NCBI GenBank assembly: GCA_024529925.1
Contig: JAFEUB010001431.1
Location: forward strand, 126,501-190,500
Length of the DNA stretch: 64,000 nucleotides
DNA from: Ophthalmolycus amberensis
Lineage: Eukaryota > Chordata > Actinopteri > Perciformes > Zoarcidae
Reading direction: 5' to 3'
This document shows, piece by piece, positions 1 to 41,784 of this stretch. The notes under the pieces were generated by a model. It did not search any database. It was not told the DNA's origin and saw nothing but the letters and a program-made list of their open reading frames with translations. Made by a program: the position numbers and the translations under genes. Each line of letters starts with the position of its first letter. Positions within the stretch are counted from its first letter, which is position 1.

Positions 1-1262
1 AGCCTTAAGACCTTGATAATGCTTCATTGTGAAGATTGTAAGAAGTTACTGAAGGGCGGCGACGTGGCGGCTCGGCGAATTTCGATCCTTCGCCATGAAC
101 GAATAAACTGATGTATCTCGACTCCACATCATCAGATCTTTACCAGATTTCACATGCTTGATTAGACTCCAGGCCTGAAGACATCCGCAGGCCAATTTTG
201 AATCATAGTCATAGCGCCACCTACTGGTAACAGGAAGTTAAAGTCTTTATACTTTGGCTTGTTTCTCTTAGTAGGTAAATCAAATCAATATCAAATTTGT
301 TCCACACAAATACAAGAAGTTCATAATGCCAGATCATGAAGCTTTTGATGTTTCATCGAACGCCGTTGCCGTGGCGATGCAGTCTTCGCCGTTAACAACG
401 AAGGTCATTTTGAGAGGCTAAAAATGCTCGAAACATAAGCAAACTTGGCAAGCACATTACAAGGCCGAAATGTAGTTATAGAATATGATTTTGTTGGTTT
501 AGATTGGCAAATCGGCTCAATAGCGCCCCCTACAAAATTTCAACGAAGCAGCCCTCGCAGTACGTTTCACCTAGATGTATGAAATTTGGTAGGAACATGT
601 ATCACATATGGACTTAAATAACAGTATATTGGGGCCATCCTCTAAACCCAACCGGAAGTCAGCCATTTTTAATTTTTTATGAATTTCTAGTGTCGTTTTT
701 GTCATTTCCAGGCGCTGCACTTTAACAAACTCCTCCTAGGGAATTAATCAGATCAACTTCAAATTTGGTCGGTACAGTCTAAAGACCTTTGTGATGAAAA
801 GTTACTCAAAGCTTGTTGTTTCGTGAAAAGCTGTTGTCGTGGCGACGCATTCTTCACCATCAAATATTAAGGTGTTTTGAGGGGCTAAACATGCTCAAAA
901 CAGTAAGCAAACTTGGCATACACATTTAAAGCCCAAAATGTAGTTATATAATATGATTTTATTGGTTCAGAGTGGCAAATCGGCTCAATAGCGCCCCCTA
1001 CAAAATTTCAACGAAGCAGCCCTCGCAGTACGTTTCACCTATATGTATGAAATTTGGTAGGAACATGTATCACATGTGGACTTAAATAAAAGTATATTGG
1101 GGCCATGCTCTGAACCTGCATGCAGTGTCTGATGGTCACAGAACTGAATGGCAGCATCAACCAGAGTCCTCGCGCCGTCCGACGGTCGCGGACGTTCTCG
1201 GCCGCGCAGGCCGGAGTCCCGCCGGCACCCCGACGCGCATATTGCGAGGGCCCGTTCATCGC
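1..1262. repeat. Dispersed repeat with ~467-bp internal tandem duplication
   Basis: Two diverged copies of the same sequence follow each other. The segment beginning GCAAATCGGCTCAATAGCGC at 507 recurs at 974, a spacing of 467 bp, and the similarity extends upstream through the parts around 230-500 and 700-970. The motif AGCGCCACCTACTGG near 213 resembles a repeat that is common in percomorph fish genomes (from memory). The last 150 bases (1107-1262) are GC-rich and not duplicated. No coding capacity was recognised. Confidence 0.6.
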
Positions 1263-1268
1263 TGCTCG

Positions 1269-2108
1269 CAGCTTTAATTCAATTTAATTCTGTCTTTACT
1301 TCTCTTTAATTCTCTTTAATTCTGTCTTTACTTCTCTTTAATTCTCTTTACTTCTCTTCAATTCTCTTTACTTCTCTTTACTTCTCTTTAATTCTCTTTA
1401 ATTCTGTCTTTACTTCTCTTCAATTCTCTTTAATTCTCTTTACTTCTCTTTAATTCTCTCTTCACTTCTCTTTACTTCTCTTTACTTCTCTTTACTTCTC
1501 TTTAATTCTGTCTTTACTTCTCTTTACTTCTCTTTAATTCTCTCTTTACTTCTCTCTTTACTTCTCTTCAATTCTCTTTACTTCTCTTTACTTCTCTTTA
1601 ATTCTCTTTAATTCTCTTTAATTCTGTCTTTACTTCTCTTTAATTCTCTTTACTTCTCTTTAATTCTCTTTACTTCTCTTTACTCCTCTTTACTTGTCTT
1701 TAATTCTCTTTACTTCTCTTTACTCCTCTTTACTTCTCTTTACTTGTCTTTACTCCTCTTTACTTCTCTTTACTTGTCTTTAATTCTCTTTAATTCTGTC
1801 TTTACTTCTCTTTAATTCTGTCTTTACTTCTCTTTACTTCTCTTTACTTCTCTTTACTCCTCTTTACTTCTCTTTACTTGTCTTTAATTCTCTTTAATTC
1901 TGTCTTTACTTCTCTTTAATTCTCTTTACTTCTCTTTAATTCTCTTTACTCCTCTTTACTTCTCTTTACTTCTCTTTAATTCTCTTTACTTCTCTTTACT
2001 CCTCTTTACTTCTCTTTACCTCTCTTTACTTCTCTTTACTTGTCTTTACTCCTCTTTCCTTCTCTTTACTTGTCTTTACTCCTCTTTACTTCGCTTTACT
2101 TGTCTTTA
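1269..2108. repeat. 10-bp pyrimidine-rich minisatellite, block A
   Basis: About 840 bp are made of a 10-bp unit, CTTTACTTCT, with frequent variants CTTTAATTCT, CTTTACTCCT, CTTTACTTGT and an occasional inserted GT. The strand is almost purely pyrimidine plus A. Open frames across it are a by-product of the repeat and are not genes. Confidence 0.9.
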
Positions 2109-2324
2109 CTTTTGCCTTATGTTTTGATGCTTTTAATGGTTTTAAAAGGACTGCACAATATATCGCCATTTCCTCCGGGACCGAGTTCGTGCAAGGTGTA
2201 CACTATAAAACGCAGATCGGCAGAGATCTTTTCCAGACGTGGTTTGTGTGCGAGTAATTGCAGAATTGCGGCAGTGTATGGTTGATTGCGTGCAGCGTAA
2301 TGTCTCAGGGAGACATCGATTATT

Positions 2325-2455
2325 GTTTCAATGTATGTTTTAAATCTCCTTTACTTTTGCCTTTATGCTTTTAATGGTTTCATGTGAAGCACTTTGAATT
2401 ACCTTGTTGTTGAAATGTGCTATACAAATAAACTTGCCTTGCCTTGCCTTGCCTT
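2325..2455 (+). mobile_element. LINE 3' tail fragment (same family as 37.7-40.9 kb element)
   Basis: The stretch ending with repeated TTGCC (2435-2455) is the reverse complement of the 3' end of the minus-strand LINE at 37735-37860, including GAAATGTGCTATACAAATAA and TTACCTTGTTGTTG. A second short piece of the same tail (TTTTGCCTTATGTTTTGATG, about 2110-2140) lies just after array block A. The roughly 190 bp between the two pieces are unassigned. Both pieces border the 10-bp array. Confidence 0.7.
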
Positions 2456-3312
2456 TACTTCTCTTTACTTGTCTTTACTTGTCTTTACTTCTCTTTACTT
2501 GTCTTTACTTCTCTTTACTCCTCTTTACTTCTCTTTACTTCTCTTTACTTCTCTTTACTCCTCTTTACTTATCTTTACTTCTCTTTACTTGTCTTTACCT
2601 CTCTTTACTTCTCTTTACTTGTCTTTACTCCTCTTTACTTCTCTTTACTTGTCTTTACTTCTCTTTACTTGTCTTTACTCCTCTTTACTTCTCTTTACTT
2701 GTCTTTATCTCTCTTTACTTCTCTTTACCGGTACTTGTCTTTACCTCTCTTTACTTCTCTTTACTTGTCTTTACCTCTCTTTACTTGTCTTTACTCCTCT
2801 TTACTTCTCTTTACTTGTCTTTACTCCTCTTTACTTGTCTTTACTCCTCTTTACTTCTCTTTACTTGTCTTTACTCCTCTTTACTTCTCTTTAATTCTCT
2901 TTACTTGTCTTTACTCCTCTTTACTTCTCTTTACTTGTCTTTACTCCTTTTTACTTCTCTTTACTTGTCTTTACTCCTCTTTACTTCTCTTGACTTGTCT
3001 TTACTTGTCTTTACTTGTCTTTACTCCTTTTTACTTGTCTTTACTCCTCTTTACTTCTCTTTACTTCTCTTTACTTGTCTTTACTCCTCTTTACTTCTCT
3101 TTACTTCCCTTTACTTCTCTTTACTTGTCTTTACTCCTCTTTACTTCTCTTTACTTGTCTTTACTTGTCTTTACTCCTCTTTACTTCTCTTTACTTGTCT
3201 TTACTTGTCTTTACTCCTCTTTACTCCTCTTTACTCCTCTTTACTTCTCTTTACTTGTCTTTACTCCTCTTTACTCCTCTTTACTTCTCTTTACTTGTCT
3301 TTACCTCTCTTT
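2456..3312. repeat. 10-bp pyrimidine-rich minisatellite, block B
   Basis: About 860 bp of the same 10-bp unit as block A, here richer in CTTTACTTGT and CTTTACTCCT. It starts directly after a LINE tail ending in repeated TTGCC. The several overlapping frames rich in Leu, Phe, Thr and Ser are repeat translation artefacts. Confidence 0.9.
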
Positions 3313-3746
3313 TTGCTCGAGTGCAGTGATTTTAAACTAAAGAGTTAAAACGTGACGAGCTTCAGTGAGATCAAACGTTTTAATGAACGACTATGGTCAC
3401 CTGAGAAAAGATCTTTGAGACTTTTCCCCGACCATTTGAAGAGAATCTCTTTCATCCTCTACAATGTGTTCATAAAAATATATCTTCATTTTAAAGGATT
3501 AAAAAAAATAATAAAGCCAAAAATCCAAATCCAGTTGAAATATTTGGTCTACAGGTTTAATCAACATCTTCAAATTGTCAGTTAAATAACTTCATAATGC
3601 TCTCAGTAGAATATGTAGTCATTAAATACACATCAACAGTTCACACTTACAGGACAAAGAAGATCATGTGACACAGGCAACAATATCAATATAACATGAA
3701 CAATGTTCTTTAAATCCAACCAATGAAGTAGAAAATTCTCAATGGG
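3313..3746. other. Unassigned AT-rich spacer
   Basis: No recognisable gene, RNA or transposon. A 77-codon open frame at 3352-3585 has no recognisable domain and sits in AT-rich sequence, so it is not called. Confidence 0.5.
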
Positions 3747-3782
<36 letters not shown>

Positions 3783-3845
3783 TATCAATATTTATTATTA
3801 TCTGTATATATATATATATATATATAATAATACATATTGACATGC

Positions 3846-3901
<56 letters not shown>

Positions 3902-3920
3902 GCATATCAATATTTATTAT

Positions 3921-3952
<32 letters not shown>

Positions 3953-3985
3953 ATATATATATATATATACATAAAAATAAATATT
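3747..3985. repeat. Compound (TA)n microsatellite
   Basis: Several (TA)n tracts are separated by short copies of CATATCAATATTTATTATTA, which recurs in direct and inverted form. It is prone to secondary structure and probably to assembly error. Confidence 0.9.
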
Positions 3986-4117
3986 GATATGTTCTTGATC
4001 ACTTTGTGTTGTTTCTATTTGCCTGTTCTGTTCAAACACTGGGTTTTGAGGCACTGCTGGCCGTTCAATGTCATTAATAAATGCTCTGTAAGACATAGAT
4101 AGTCCTCACTTCAGATG

Positions 4118-4505
4118 AGGTCACACAAAACACTTTACTAAGGAGTAGTAACTACCTTAATAAATCATGAAATGCAGGATTAATACCCGTTTATAAAGCA
4201 TATATTAACATAGTCCCTAACCATTAGTGCATATCTAAATCATTCTATATATATAAACGCATGAATAATGATCATCTAAATCAGTTATTAATTCCTTTAC
4301 CAACACTTTATAAATTATCTTATTAATCATCTAAAACTCCTTAATAATTGGTTTGTAATATCTTTAATACTTAATTTACAAATGGGGAATCCATCATTTA
4401 TAAAGTATGAAAACACAATCATGTATAAATGATGAATTAAGTGTTTACTCATACTTAACTAATGTTTCATAGTGTGTCGTTATTATAAAGTGTTACCATT
4501 AAAGA
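4118..4505. mobile_element. Possible MITE (non-autonomous DNA transposon)
   Basis: AT-rich block ending in ATTATAAAGTGTTACCATT and beginning near AACACTTTACTAAGGAG. The inverted pair AACACTTTA and TAAAGTGTT fits the termini of small non-autonomous elements common in fish. Boundaries and superfamily are uncertain, and no clear target duplication was identified. Confidence 0.35.
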
Positions 4506-5062
4506 GTCTGCTTCTTCTAACAGTGACACAATAATTCAGTCACCAACTGATTTATTTACATGTGAAACCTGATGAACGTGATGTAGATCAGTTTGATTAT
4601 TGATCAGTAACTATTGTTCTGTTCTGAGTTCAGCTGATGTTCCACATGTTCTAACGCTAGACTAACTGCTTTTATTGTGAAACTCTTGAAACAGGAAGCT
4701 GTTCCTGTTTCAATTTAAGCTTCCAGCTGATTTCTTCTCTTTTTTACTTTTAATTTATTGTTTTATTTGATACGGGACAGACAGAGCACATGAATAAAAA
4801 CATTCCTGTAAATGCACCAGAGTTATCCAAGAGGCTGTTTTTCATCTGTCGTCCCAAGAGGCAGATGTTACAAAGTAAACCTAAAAATAGAGATAAGTGA
4901 TGCATTATTTTACAAAGCATGCAGAAACAATGAGAGGTAATATTAATATAAGTAGTATCATCATTCTGGAGACTCTTATACTACATTGTCAAGTACTAAC
5001 AAGACAACTCAGAGGCTCTCAAAGTCAACACACACAGAGCAAATCAAATGATATGAATTATG
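4506..5062. other. Unassigned intergenic sequence
   Basis: Nothing recognised on either strand. It is low-GC, non-repetitive spacer upstream of the collagen gene. Confidence 0.5.
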
Positions 5063-5300
5063 AGATCAATAGATGAAGTATTAATATTCACTGTATGTGT
5101 GTAGTTCTCTGATGGATAATATTATAAGATCAATAGATGAAGTATTAATATTCACTGTATGTGTGTAGTTCTCTGATGGATAATATTATAAGATCAATAG
5201 ATGAAGTATTAATATTCACTGTATGTGTGTAGTTCTCTGATGGATAATATTATAAGATCAATAGATGAAGTATTAATATTCACTGTATGTGTGTAGTTCT
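5063..5300. repeat. 64-bp tandem repeat, ~3.7 copies
   Basis: The start motif AGATCAATAGATGAAG occurs at 5063, 5127, 5191 and 5255, an exact 64-bp period. Copies are almost identical, which indicates recent expansion. It lies 0.6-0.9 kb upstream of the collagen start codon. Confidence 0.95.
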
Positions 5301-5318
5301 GGCACTCTTCCTGAGTGG

Positions 5319-5319
5319 G

Positions 5320-5356
<37 letters not shown>

Positions 5357-5640
5357 AATTTATTTATAGAGCACTTTTCACAGACAAAAATCACCAAGTG
5401 CTTTAACAGCAGAAATTTAAAAGCATAAAAAACACAATGTGACCATAGGGTCAATAAATTACATACACAGAGAAACAATAAAATAAAATAAAATAAAATA
5501 AAAAATTAAAACATATTTTAAGAGCAGGTCTAGGACATGGGTTGTTACTCAAACACCAGCCTAAAAAGGTGGGTTTTGAGCTGTTTTTTAAAAGTATTCA
5601 CAGAATCTGCGAGGATCTTTGTCTCTTTGATCAGAGTTTA
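5319..5640 (-). mobile_element. LINE 3'-end fragment, minus strand, with (AAT)n tail
   Basis: Read on the minus strand, the part near 5610-5550 translates to a piece like ILADSVNTFKKQLKTHLF. This matches the C-terminal tail of fish L2/Rex-type LINE polyproteins (family knowledge). It is followed by a 3' UTR with GCACTTTTCACAG in complement and ends in an (AAT)n run at 5319-5355. An (AAAAT)n run lies at about 5480-5506. It is 5'-truncated. Confidence 0.55.
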
Positions 5641-5805
5641 GTTAGAACGTCTACTGAACCAAAGAACATCTGTTGGTGAAGACACGTTCTACAAAATAAA
5701 AGCATCACACCAGCTGTTCTGTGGCGTGTATATTTCTTCGAATCCGTTCCTTTTGCAGTTGCTGGTGACAGGAGGTGAAAGTCACGACATCCAGTTCTAC
5801 TTCTG

Positions 5806-5812
5806 TGACTCA
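5806..5812 (+). promoter_or_regulatory. AP-1 consensus upstream of the collagen start
   Basis: TGACTCA, a perfect AP-1 core, lies 115 bp before the predicted ATG. Such a site is plausible in a matrix-gene promoter. The transcription start is unknown and a 7-mer occurs by chance, so this is only a candidate. Confidence 0.25.
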
Positions 5813-5926
5813 GTGTTTCCTTCATCAGTCAGCCAACACTGGTGAAGCTGAAGACAAACGTTACTCTGTTATATCGATATAATATTTGTGTTATATCTGT
5901 GTTGAAGGAGCAGAGAAACTCCCATC

Positions 5927-35583
<29,657 letters not shown>

Positions 35584-35754
35584 ACGTGAATCAGGAAAAT
35601 CTTCCAGTTCCTCACAGAGAACTGAAAAGTTGAAACTGTTCCAAACTGTTTTCATCACTTCCTGTTTCCTTCACTTTGTCTCCTTCATGTTCTGCTTCTC
35701 CTAAAGAAGAGAGCTTTTTGTTCTTTGTCATCTTCACTGTGATTTGTCCAGGAG

Positions 35755-35760
35755 ATTAAA
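35755..35760 (+). terminator. Candidate poly(A) signal ATTAAA
   Basis: ATTAAA lies 172 bp after the stop codon and is followed by a T/G-rich stretch (GACTGTTGATGTTTTTTAAA). No AATAAA lies closer. It probably ends the collagen transcript. Confidence 0.55.
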
Positions 35761-36754
35761 GACTGTTGATGTTTTTTAAAGAAGATCAGTTGAAAACCAG
35801 AACTATTCAAATACAGGTCACATGGTTCATCTGGATTCACTAACATTCTGTTTAACATATTTTGTATTAGTTTCTGATTAAACTATATATTTCATATAAA
35901 TAGTCTATTATTATCCATATAATATAGTATTATATATGTATTCATATTTAATATCTTATTAAAAATAAGGATTAATATACTTCAGCAGAAATAAGAAGTA
36001 CTGTCTTTCTACCACAAGGAGGAGCCACGTGCTCTGGTGTTCTGCTGCACTTAGTACAATTTTGAGGTACTTAACTTGAGTATTGATATTTTTTGCTACT
36101 TTATAAAGTACCTAAAAGTCTAAATATTCTCTTTTTTTAATCCACTACATTTGTCTAAAACTAATCTTTGCAGATTAAACTAGCCAACAGTATAATGCTG
36201 TAAATAAAACATGAAATATCAAATCACTTATTGAAACAGAACACAGACTTTACTTGATATCAACGTTGAGACCGATCGGTCCGGTTTCAAACAGCAACAC
36301 AACAAACAACACGGACGCCTCAAATCCTGTTTGATGGTAGAAACCTGGTGAGTCTCTTTAGAGAAACCAAAGGTTTCACATGAGTCGACTTTCAGCTGGA
36401 GCCAAAGGATCCATTCAAACATGTTGACCCCAGAAACAGGTCCTGGTTTCTACAGGACCGGTCCTGGTTTCTAGACTACAGGTACTGGTTTCTACAGTAC
36501 CGGTAATGGTTTCTACAGGACTGACCACAGACCCCCAGGGAACATAAACTTAATTTAAAACCTTGAAGCTGCTTTCTGTGTTGATCTTCATGAAGTCCAG
36601 AAGAAGAAGAAACAAACACTATTTACAAAACCCAGATCAGTGTAAGTGTTGGTAAGAGCAACATGAATGTGATCGAAAATACATTTTACAAATAAATCAA
36701 ATGAATGTAGTGGAGCTGAAGATGTGAAGGTTTCCTGGAGGTGGCGCCAAAGGA
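35761..36754. other. Unassigned spacer downstream of col6a4
   Basis: About 1 kb of AT-rich sequence. A few repeats of GGTCCTGGTTTCTACAG occur at about 36440-36520. No gene or transposon recognised. Confidence 0.5.
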
Positions 36755-36966
36755 TCAGATCTACAGGATCAGATCTAGAGGATCAGATATACAGGATCAG
36801 ATCTAGAGGATCAGATTTACAGGATCAGATCTAGAGGATCAGATTTACAGGATCAGATCTAGAGGATCAGATCTAGAGGATCAGATCTACAGGATCAGAT
36901 CTAGAGGATCAGGTCTAGAAGATCAGATCTACAGGATCAGATCTACAGGATCAGATCTACAGGATG
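36755..36966. repeat. 14-bp array with BglII-like cores
   Basis: About 15 copies of a 14-bp unit AGATCTACAGGATC alternating with AGATCTAGAGGATC. The palindromic AGATCT and GGATC cores are regular. Confidence 0.9.
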
Positions 36967-37734
36967 AATTGTCTTTGATGTATGTTGTATTGACTGGGAA
37001 AGGACTGTATATTTTTACTGTGGTTCATTAAAAGTTGTGGCCACCAGGGGGCATCGATTAGAATGCACTCCAGACAAGATGTTCCTTTTGAGAGGTTTAT
37101 TGACAATAGTCAAACAAGCAATTGTGTGTGGTTCTGAAACAGACATACATGAAATAATAATTAGTAAATACCTCTGTACAACATTGGTTTCTAATTAGGA
37201 CATACAGGGACAGAATACAGGCAGTGATAAACAGGTCCGGGACTCCTACAGCCACCACTTAGCAAACAAGGAACGAGCTACTAACTGTCAGAATAGATTG
37301 CCGTGCAAATGACACAATATAACACTTATAACTACATTAGACTAACACCAAACTTTACATCTACTTACTGGTTGTTTGCACGCACACAGTCTTGAGAGTC
37401 AAACTCCGAACAGCAACATAAACTAATCTATTTACAGACATGGCCGTCATTTCGCGCCACCTGGCTCGTTCAAGCCTTTTCACTTCCTCAACGCCGTTAA
37501 TATTAGGCCGCGAGCAGCTGACTGCCGTCCTCTTCCGCAAGGGGCGTAGTGCGGTTCCTGCTCGGCTGCTTCTCCGAAACCCGTCTGAGGTCGTCCTTCG
37601 TCACAATGTCTCTGGGTTGTCCTCGTGGGACCGGTTATCATCGTCTCAGTGTGGCTTCAGACTCGTGGTTCAGTTTGTCCTGACAGAGACAAAAAACAGC
37701 TGTAGGGACGATCCACTTATCAAACCTGTTCTAG
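36967..37734. other. Unassigned, possible decayed retroelement
   Basis: It includes GGCCACCAGGGGGCATCGAT and a 130-codon open frame from 37440 that runs into the LINE tail. No domain was recognised in it, and the frame is probably accidental. Confidence 0.35.
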
Positions 37735-40700
37735 GCAAGGCAAGGCAAGGCAAGTTTATTTGTATAGCACATTTCAACAACAAGGTAATTCAAAGTGCTT
37801 CACATAAAACCATTAAAAGCATCAAAACATAAGGCAAAAGAAAAGGAGATTTAAAAAACAGTGTAAGAGATAAAATACAGTGGTAAAATGCAGAAATGCA
37901 GGAAATTGATTAATATATTAATTGAATTAATTGATTAATTGTGTGTCAATTAAAGGCAGCAGCAAACAGAAAAGTCTTCAATCTTGATTGAAAGGCAGCT
38001 TTCTGGGACTTTGTTCCAGATATGTGGAGCAGAAAAACTGAACACTGCTTCTCCATGTTTAGTTCTGACTCTGGGAACAGAAAGTAGACTGGTCCCAGAC
38101 GACCTGAGGGGTCGGGATGGTTCATAAGGTAGCAGCAGATCAGAGATGTATTTTGGCCCTAAACCATTCAGTGCTTTGTAAACCAACAGCAGGATTTTAA
38201 AGTCAATTCTTTGTTGGACAGGAAGCCAGTGCAAAGACCTCAGAACTGGGGTGATGTGATCCACCCTCCTGGTCTTAGTGAGGACTCGAGCTGCAGCGTT
38301 CTGACGGACTTTTTACAGAGACCTGTGAACACACCGTTACAGTAGTCCAGTCTGCTGAAGATGAATGCGTGGACAAGTTTTACACATCCTGTTGAGACAT
38401 AAGTCCTCTAATCCTTGATATATTCTTCAGGTGATAGTAGGCTGATTTTGTAATTGTCTTGATATGGCTGTTCAGGTTGAGGTCTGAATCCATAACTACA
38501 CCTAGATTTCTGGCTTGGTTTGTGGGTTTTAACATCAGTGATTGAAGCTGAGCGGTGATTTTCAATCGTTCGTCCTTGGTACCAAAAACAATTGCTTCTG
38601 TTTTATCTTTGTTTAATTGAAGAAAATTCTGGCACATCCAGTTGTTGATTTGTTCAATGCAGTTACCCAGCTCTTTATGGGATTATAGTCCCCTGGTGAC
38701 ATAGTTATGTAGATTTGTGTGTGGTCTGCATAATTATGATAACACACTTTGTTGTTTTCCATAATCTGAGCTAGTGGAAGCACGTAGATGTTGAACAGAA
38801 GAGGCCCCAGTATTGAACCTTGGGGAACACCACATGTCATTTTAGTCAGCTCTGATGTGTAATCAGCTACAGACACAAAGTATTCTCGGTCCTTCAAGTA
38901 CGATTCAAACCAGTTAACTGCTGTGCCAGAGAGTTCCACCCAGATTTTTAGTCTTTCTAGGAGTATGGCATGGTCGACCGTGTCGAATGCAGCACTGAGA
39001 TCCAGTAACACTAAGACTGAACTTCTGCCATTGTCTATCTTTAAGTGGATGTCGTTGAAAACCTTAACAAGAGCAGTTTCAGTACTGTGGTGCTGTCGAA
39101 AGCCTGACTGGAAAACATCAAAGCAGTTATTTACGGCCAAGAAGTTGGTCAGCTGTTGGAAAACCGCTTTTTCAATTATTTTACTTAAAAATGGGAGATT
39201 TGATATTGGCCTATACTTTTTCATCGTCGAGTCTAAACTAGCCTTCTTTAGGAGCGGTTTAATAACTGCAGTTTTTAGGGCTTGTGGGAAGACACCTGAG
39301 AGAAGGGATGTGTTTACAATTTGTAAAAGATCAGTGGTCATGCAGTTTGAAATATTTTTGAAAAAGTGTGTTGGTAGAATATCCAAGCAGCAGGAGGATG
39401 ACTTCAGATGTTGTATAATGTCTTCTAGGCTTCTACGGTCGATTGAATGAAATTGTGTCATGATATTTGAATGGATGTTAGATCGGGACAACACATATCC
39501 TGTGGTTGGTGTGGAGGCACTGACTGCTTGTCTAATTTTCTGAATTTTGTCAGTAAAAAAGGAGGCAAATTGATTGCATGCCAGGTGGATTGGAGCCCAG
39601 CAGCTACCGACACTGGAGGGTTTGTTAGCCTGTCGACGGTAGCAAATAAGGCGCGTGTATTGTTCTTGTTTTTGGTTATGATGTCAGAGAAGAATGACTG
39701 CCTTGCATTTCTAAGTTCCAAATTATAATTGCGAAGTTTCTCTTTATAGATGTCACAGTGAACCTGGAGATTAGTTTTTCGCCACCTGCGCTCAGCTTTC
39801 CGACGCTCTCGTTTCTCTATTCTGACCAGCGTAGCATTTCTCCAAGGAGATCTTTGCTTACCCGAGACAACCTTCACTTCAGTGGGTGCAATGGCATCAA
39901 TAATATTTTTAACTTTTGAATTGAAGCCATCTACAAGCTGATTGAATGAGAGGCAAGAGAGGGCTGGTGTGGAGGAGAACTTCTGAATAAATAGTTCACT
40001 GGTGTTTTCAGAGATGTAACGCTTCGTCACAACCTCGGTTTGGACATTTGTGTGCAAGGAGATTGCACTCTCAAAGAAAACACAGAAATTATCAGAGAGT
40101 GCAACATCAGTCACAGCGACCTTGGAAATGTTTACACCTTTGGTGACGATTAGGTCCAGAGTGTGCCCCCTGTTGTGGGGGGGGGGGTCCTGTCACATGC
40201 TGAGTCAGATCATAGTTATCAAGGACACCACATAGTTCTATAGACTCTCTGTCCTGGGGATTATCAACATGGTTATTAAAGTCACCAACAATAACAACAC
40301 AGTCAAAATCAATACAGATTACAGACAGCAGTTCAGTAAACTCATCAAAGAAGGTTGCACAGTATTTAGGCGGTCTGTAAATGTTTAGGAATAAAGCTTG
40401 AGTGGAATTCAGAGCCACATATTCAAAATAACTAAAATGACCAAAGGACATCTGCTTGCATTGAAGAGAATCATTAAATAAAACAGCAACTCCACCTCCT
40501 TTCTGATGCGCTCTTGTTTCACTCATGAAACTGAAGTTGTGAGGTGTTGATTCAATAAGAACAGCTGCACTGTTAAGTTGATTTAACCAAGTTTCAGTTA
40601 AAAACAAAATGTCCAGTTTGTGCCTAACAATAAAATCATTGATTAAAAATGTTTTTCCTGACAGAGACCTGACATTTAATAAAGCTAAGTTTAATGTGGT

Positions 40701-40930
40701 TAAAGCTTTCTTTGCCCAATTTATTTGGACAGGCTGACGAGGAATGTATGCTAAGTTTGATAAGTTTGCAGGTTTACTATTGTTTCTTCGCAGCCTCACC
40801 TTTCTTTTTCTATAAACTTGCAGGACAGGAATTGAGATGGCTAGCTGCATACGGGGCCCCGACTTTTCCTGGAGAGAGTCATTGGTGTCATTAGCCTTGT
40901 AGCCTGGACCCAGAAGATATCAATTATTTC
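37735..40930 (-). mobile_element. L2/Rex-group LINE, near-complete ORF2, minus strand
   Basis: Read on the minus strand from about 40850: an endonuclease with LALLNVRSLSGKTFLIND, FLTETWLN, KGGGVAVLFND and VVIVGDFNNHVDN; a linker with the KRERRKAERRWRKT region; then a reverse transcriptase with RPISNLPFLSKIIEKAVFQQ, LLDLSAAFDTVDH and CGVPQGSILGPLLFNIYVLP. The catalytic motif reads YADH instead of YADD, so it is inactive. Frames change at a G-run near 40177, near 39460 and near 38620. The C-terminal SAPHIWNKVPES block precedes a 3' end with an (AAGGC)n tail at 37735-37755 on the plus strand. The clade is judged by motif resemblance. Confidence 0.85.
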
Positions 40931-41784
40931 CTTTATCAGGTAGGGGAGACAGAGGATGGTTGTGGAACCGTCGAGGAGTGGGGCGAGGAGTGTGTTTGGT
41001 TCCAGCAACGTGCTACGTGGGAGACTGGTCCTCCTCCAGGTCTGGGGCGGACTCCCAAAGGTGGTTCAGGGACAAGACCAAGACCATGTAGTTTCCATTG
41101 TTACAGTATGTGAACATGTGGAAATGATCTCTGAGATCATTTTAGCTTTACTGTAGGCGTTTAAGTATCACATTACGTCATACTGTGAGCTGATTGGCTC
41201 ACACGTCTTTTCTAACAACAGCAATTGGTTGACCTTAAACCTTTCAGTCACGGCACTCAACCAGCGGACTGTGTTGGCCCCTCCATGGTTTGTAATCTTT
41301 GAGTTTGGTTGGCTGTTAATGAGCAGCTTGAATGCTGAAGAGAGGTAACCATACAGCTCTGTTTAGTTTGTGTTGAGTCACCAGAGAACTTTACAGAACC
41401 ACTGTGTTCCTCTCGAGTCTGATAAAGGTGTGGAATAATGGTAAAGTCCAATATACCAACATGATATTATAACGTTCCTGGGAAATCAAATGAGAAACTA
41501 CTCCTAAGCTTTTGTATGTCAGGACTGTGGAGGAGGGGAAGCTGCTGTTTGTTCCTCCTGTGGGTGATTCACTATTATTGAACTCTTTGGAACAGAAGGT
41601 CTTTGACATGGTCTCAGTTACACGGAGGAACATTTAGATGGTTCTGACTGTAACAGAAGGTCTTTAATGGCGTCATATCCTCTTTGTTGTCTGATGGAAG
41701 CTTTTAGATGTTGATGGTTTTTAACTCTATATTTTAACCTGGGAGGATTTTATTCATCCGACATCAGATCGGAAGTTAAACAGG
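40931..41784. other. Unassigned intergenic sequence
   Basis: No recognised feature on either strand. Short open frames lack domains. Confidence 0.5.

Noticed and set aside
2394..3348. Several overlapping 100-314-codon frames rich in Leu/Phe/Thr/Ser
   Set aside because: They are translations of the 10-bp array in different frames, with no start context, domain or splice structure.
37440..37832. 130-codon plus-strand frame as a gene
   Set aside because: No domain; it runs into a LINE tail and is probably accidental.
38923..39450. 175-codon plus-strand frame
   Set aside because: It is antisense to the reverse transcriptase of the minus-strand LINE.
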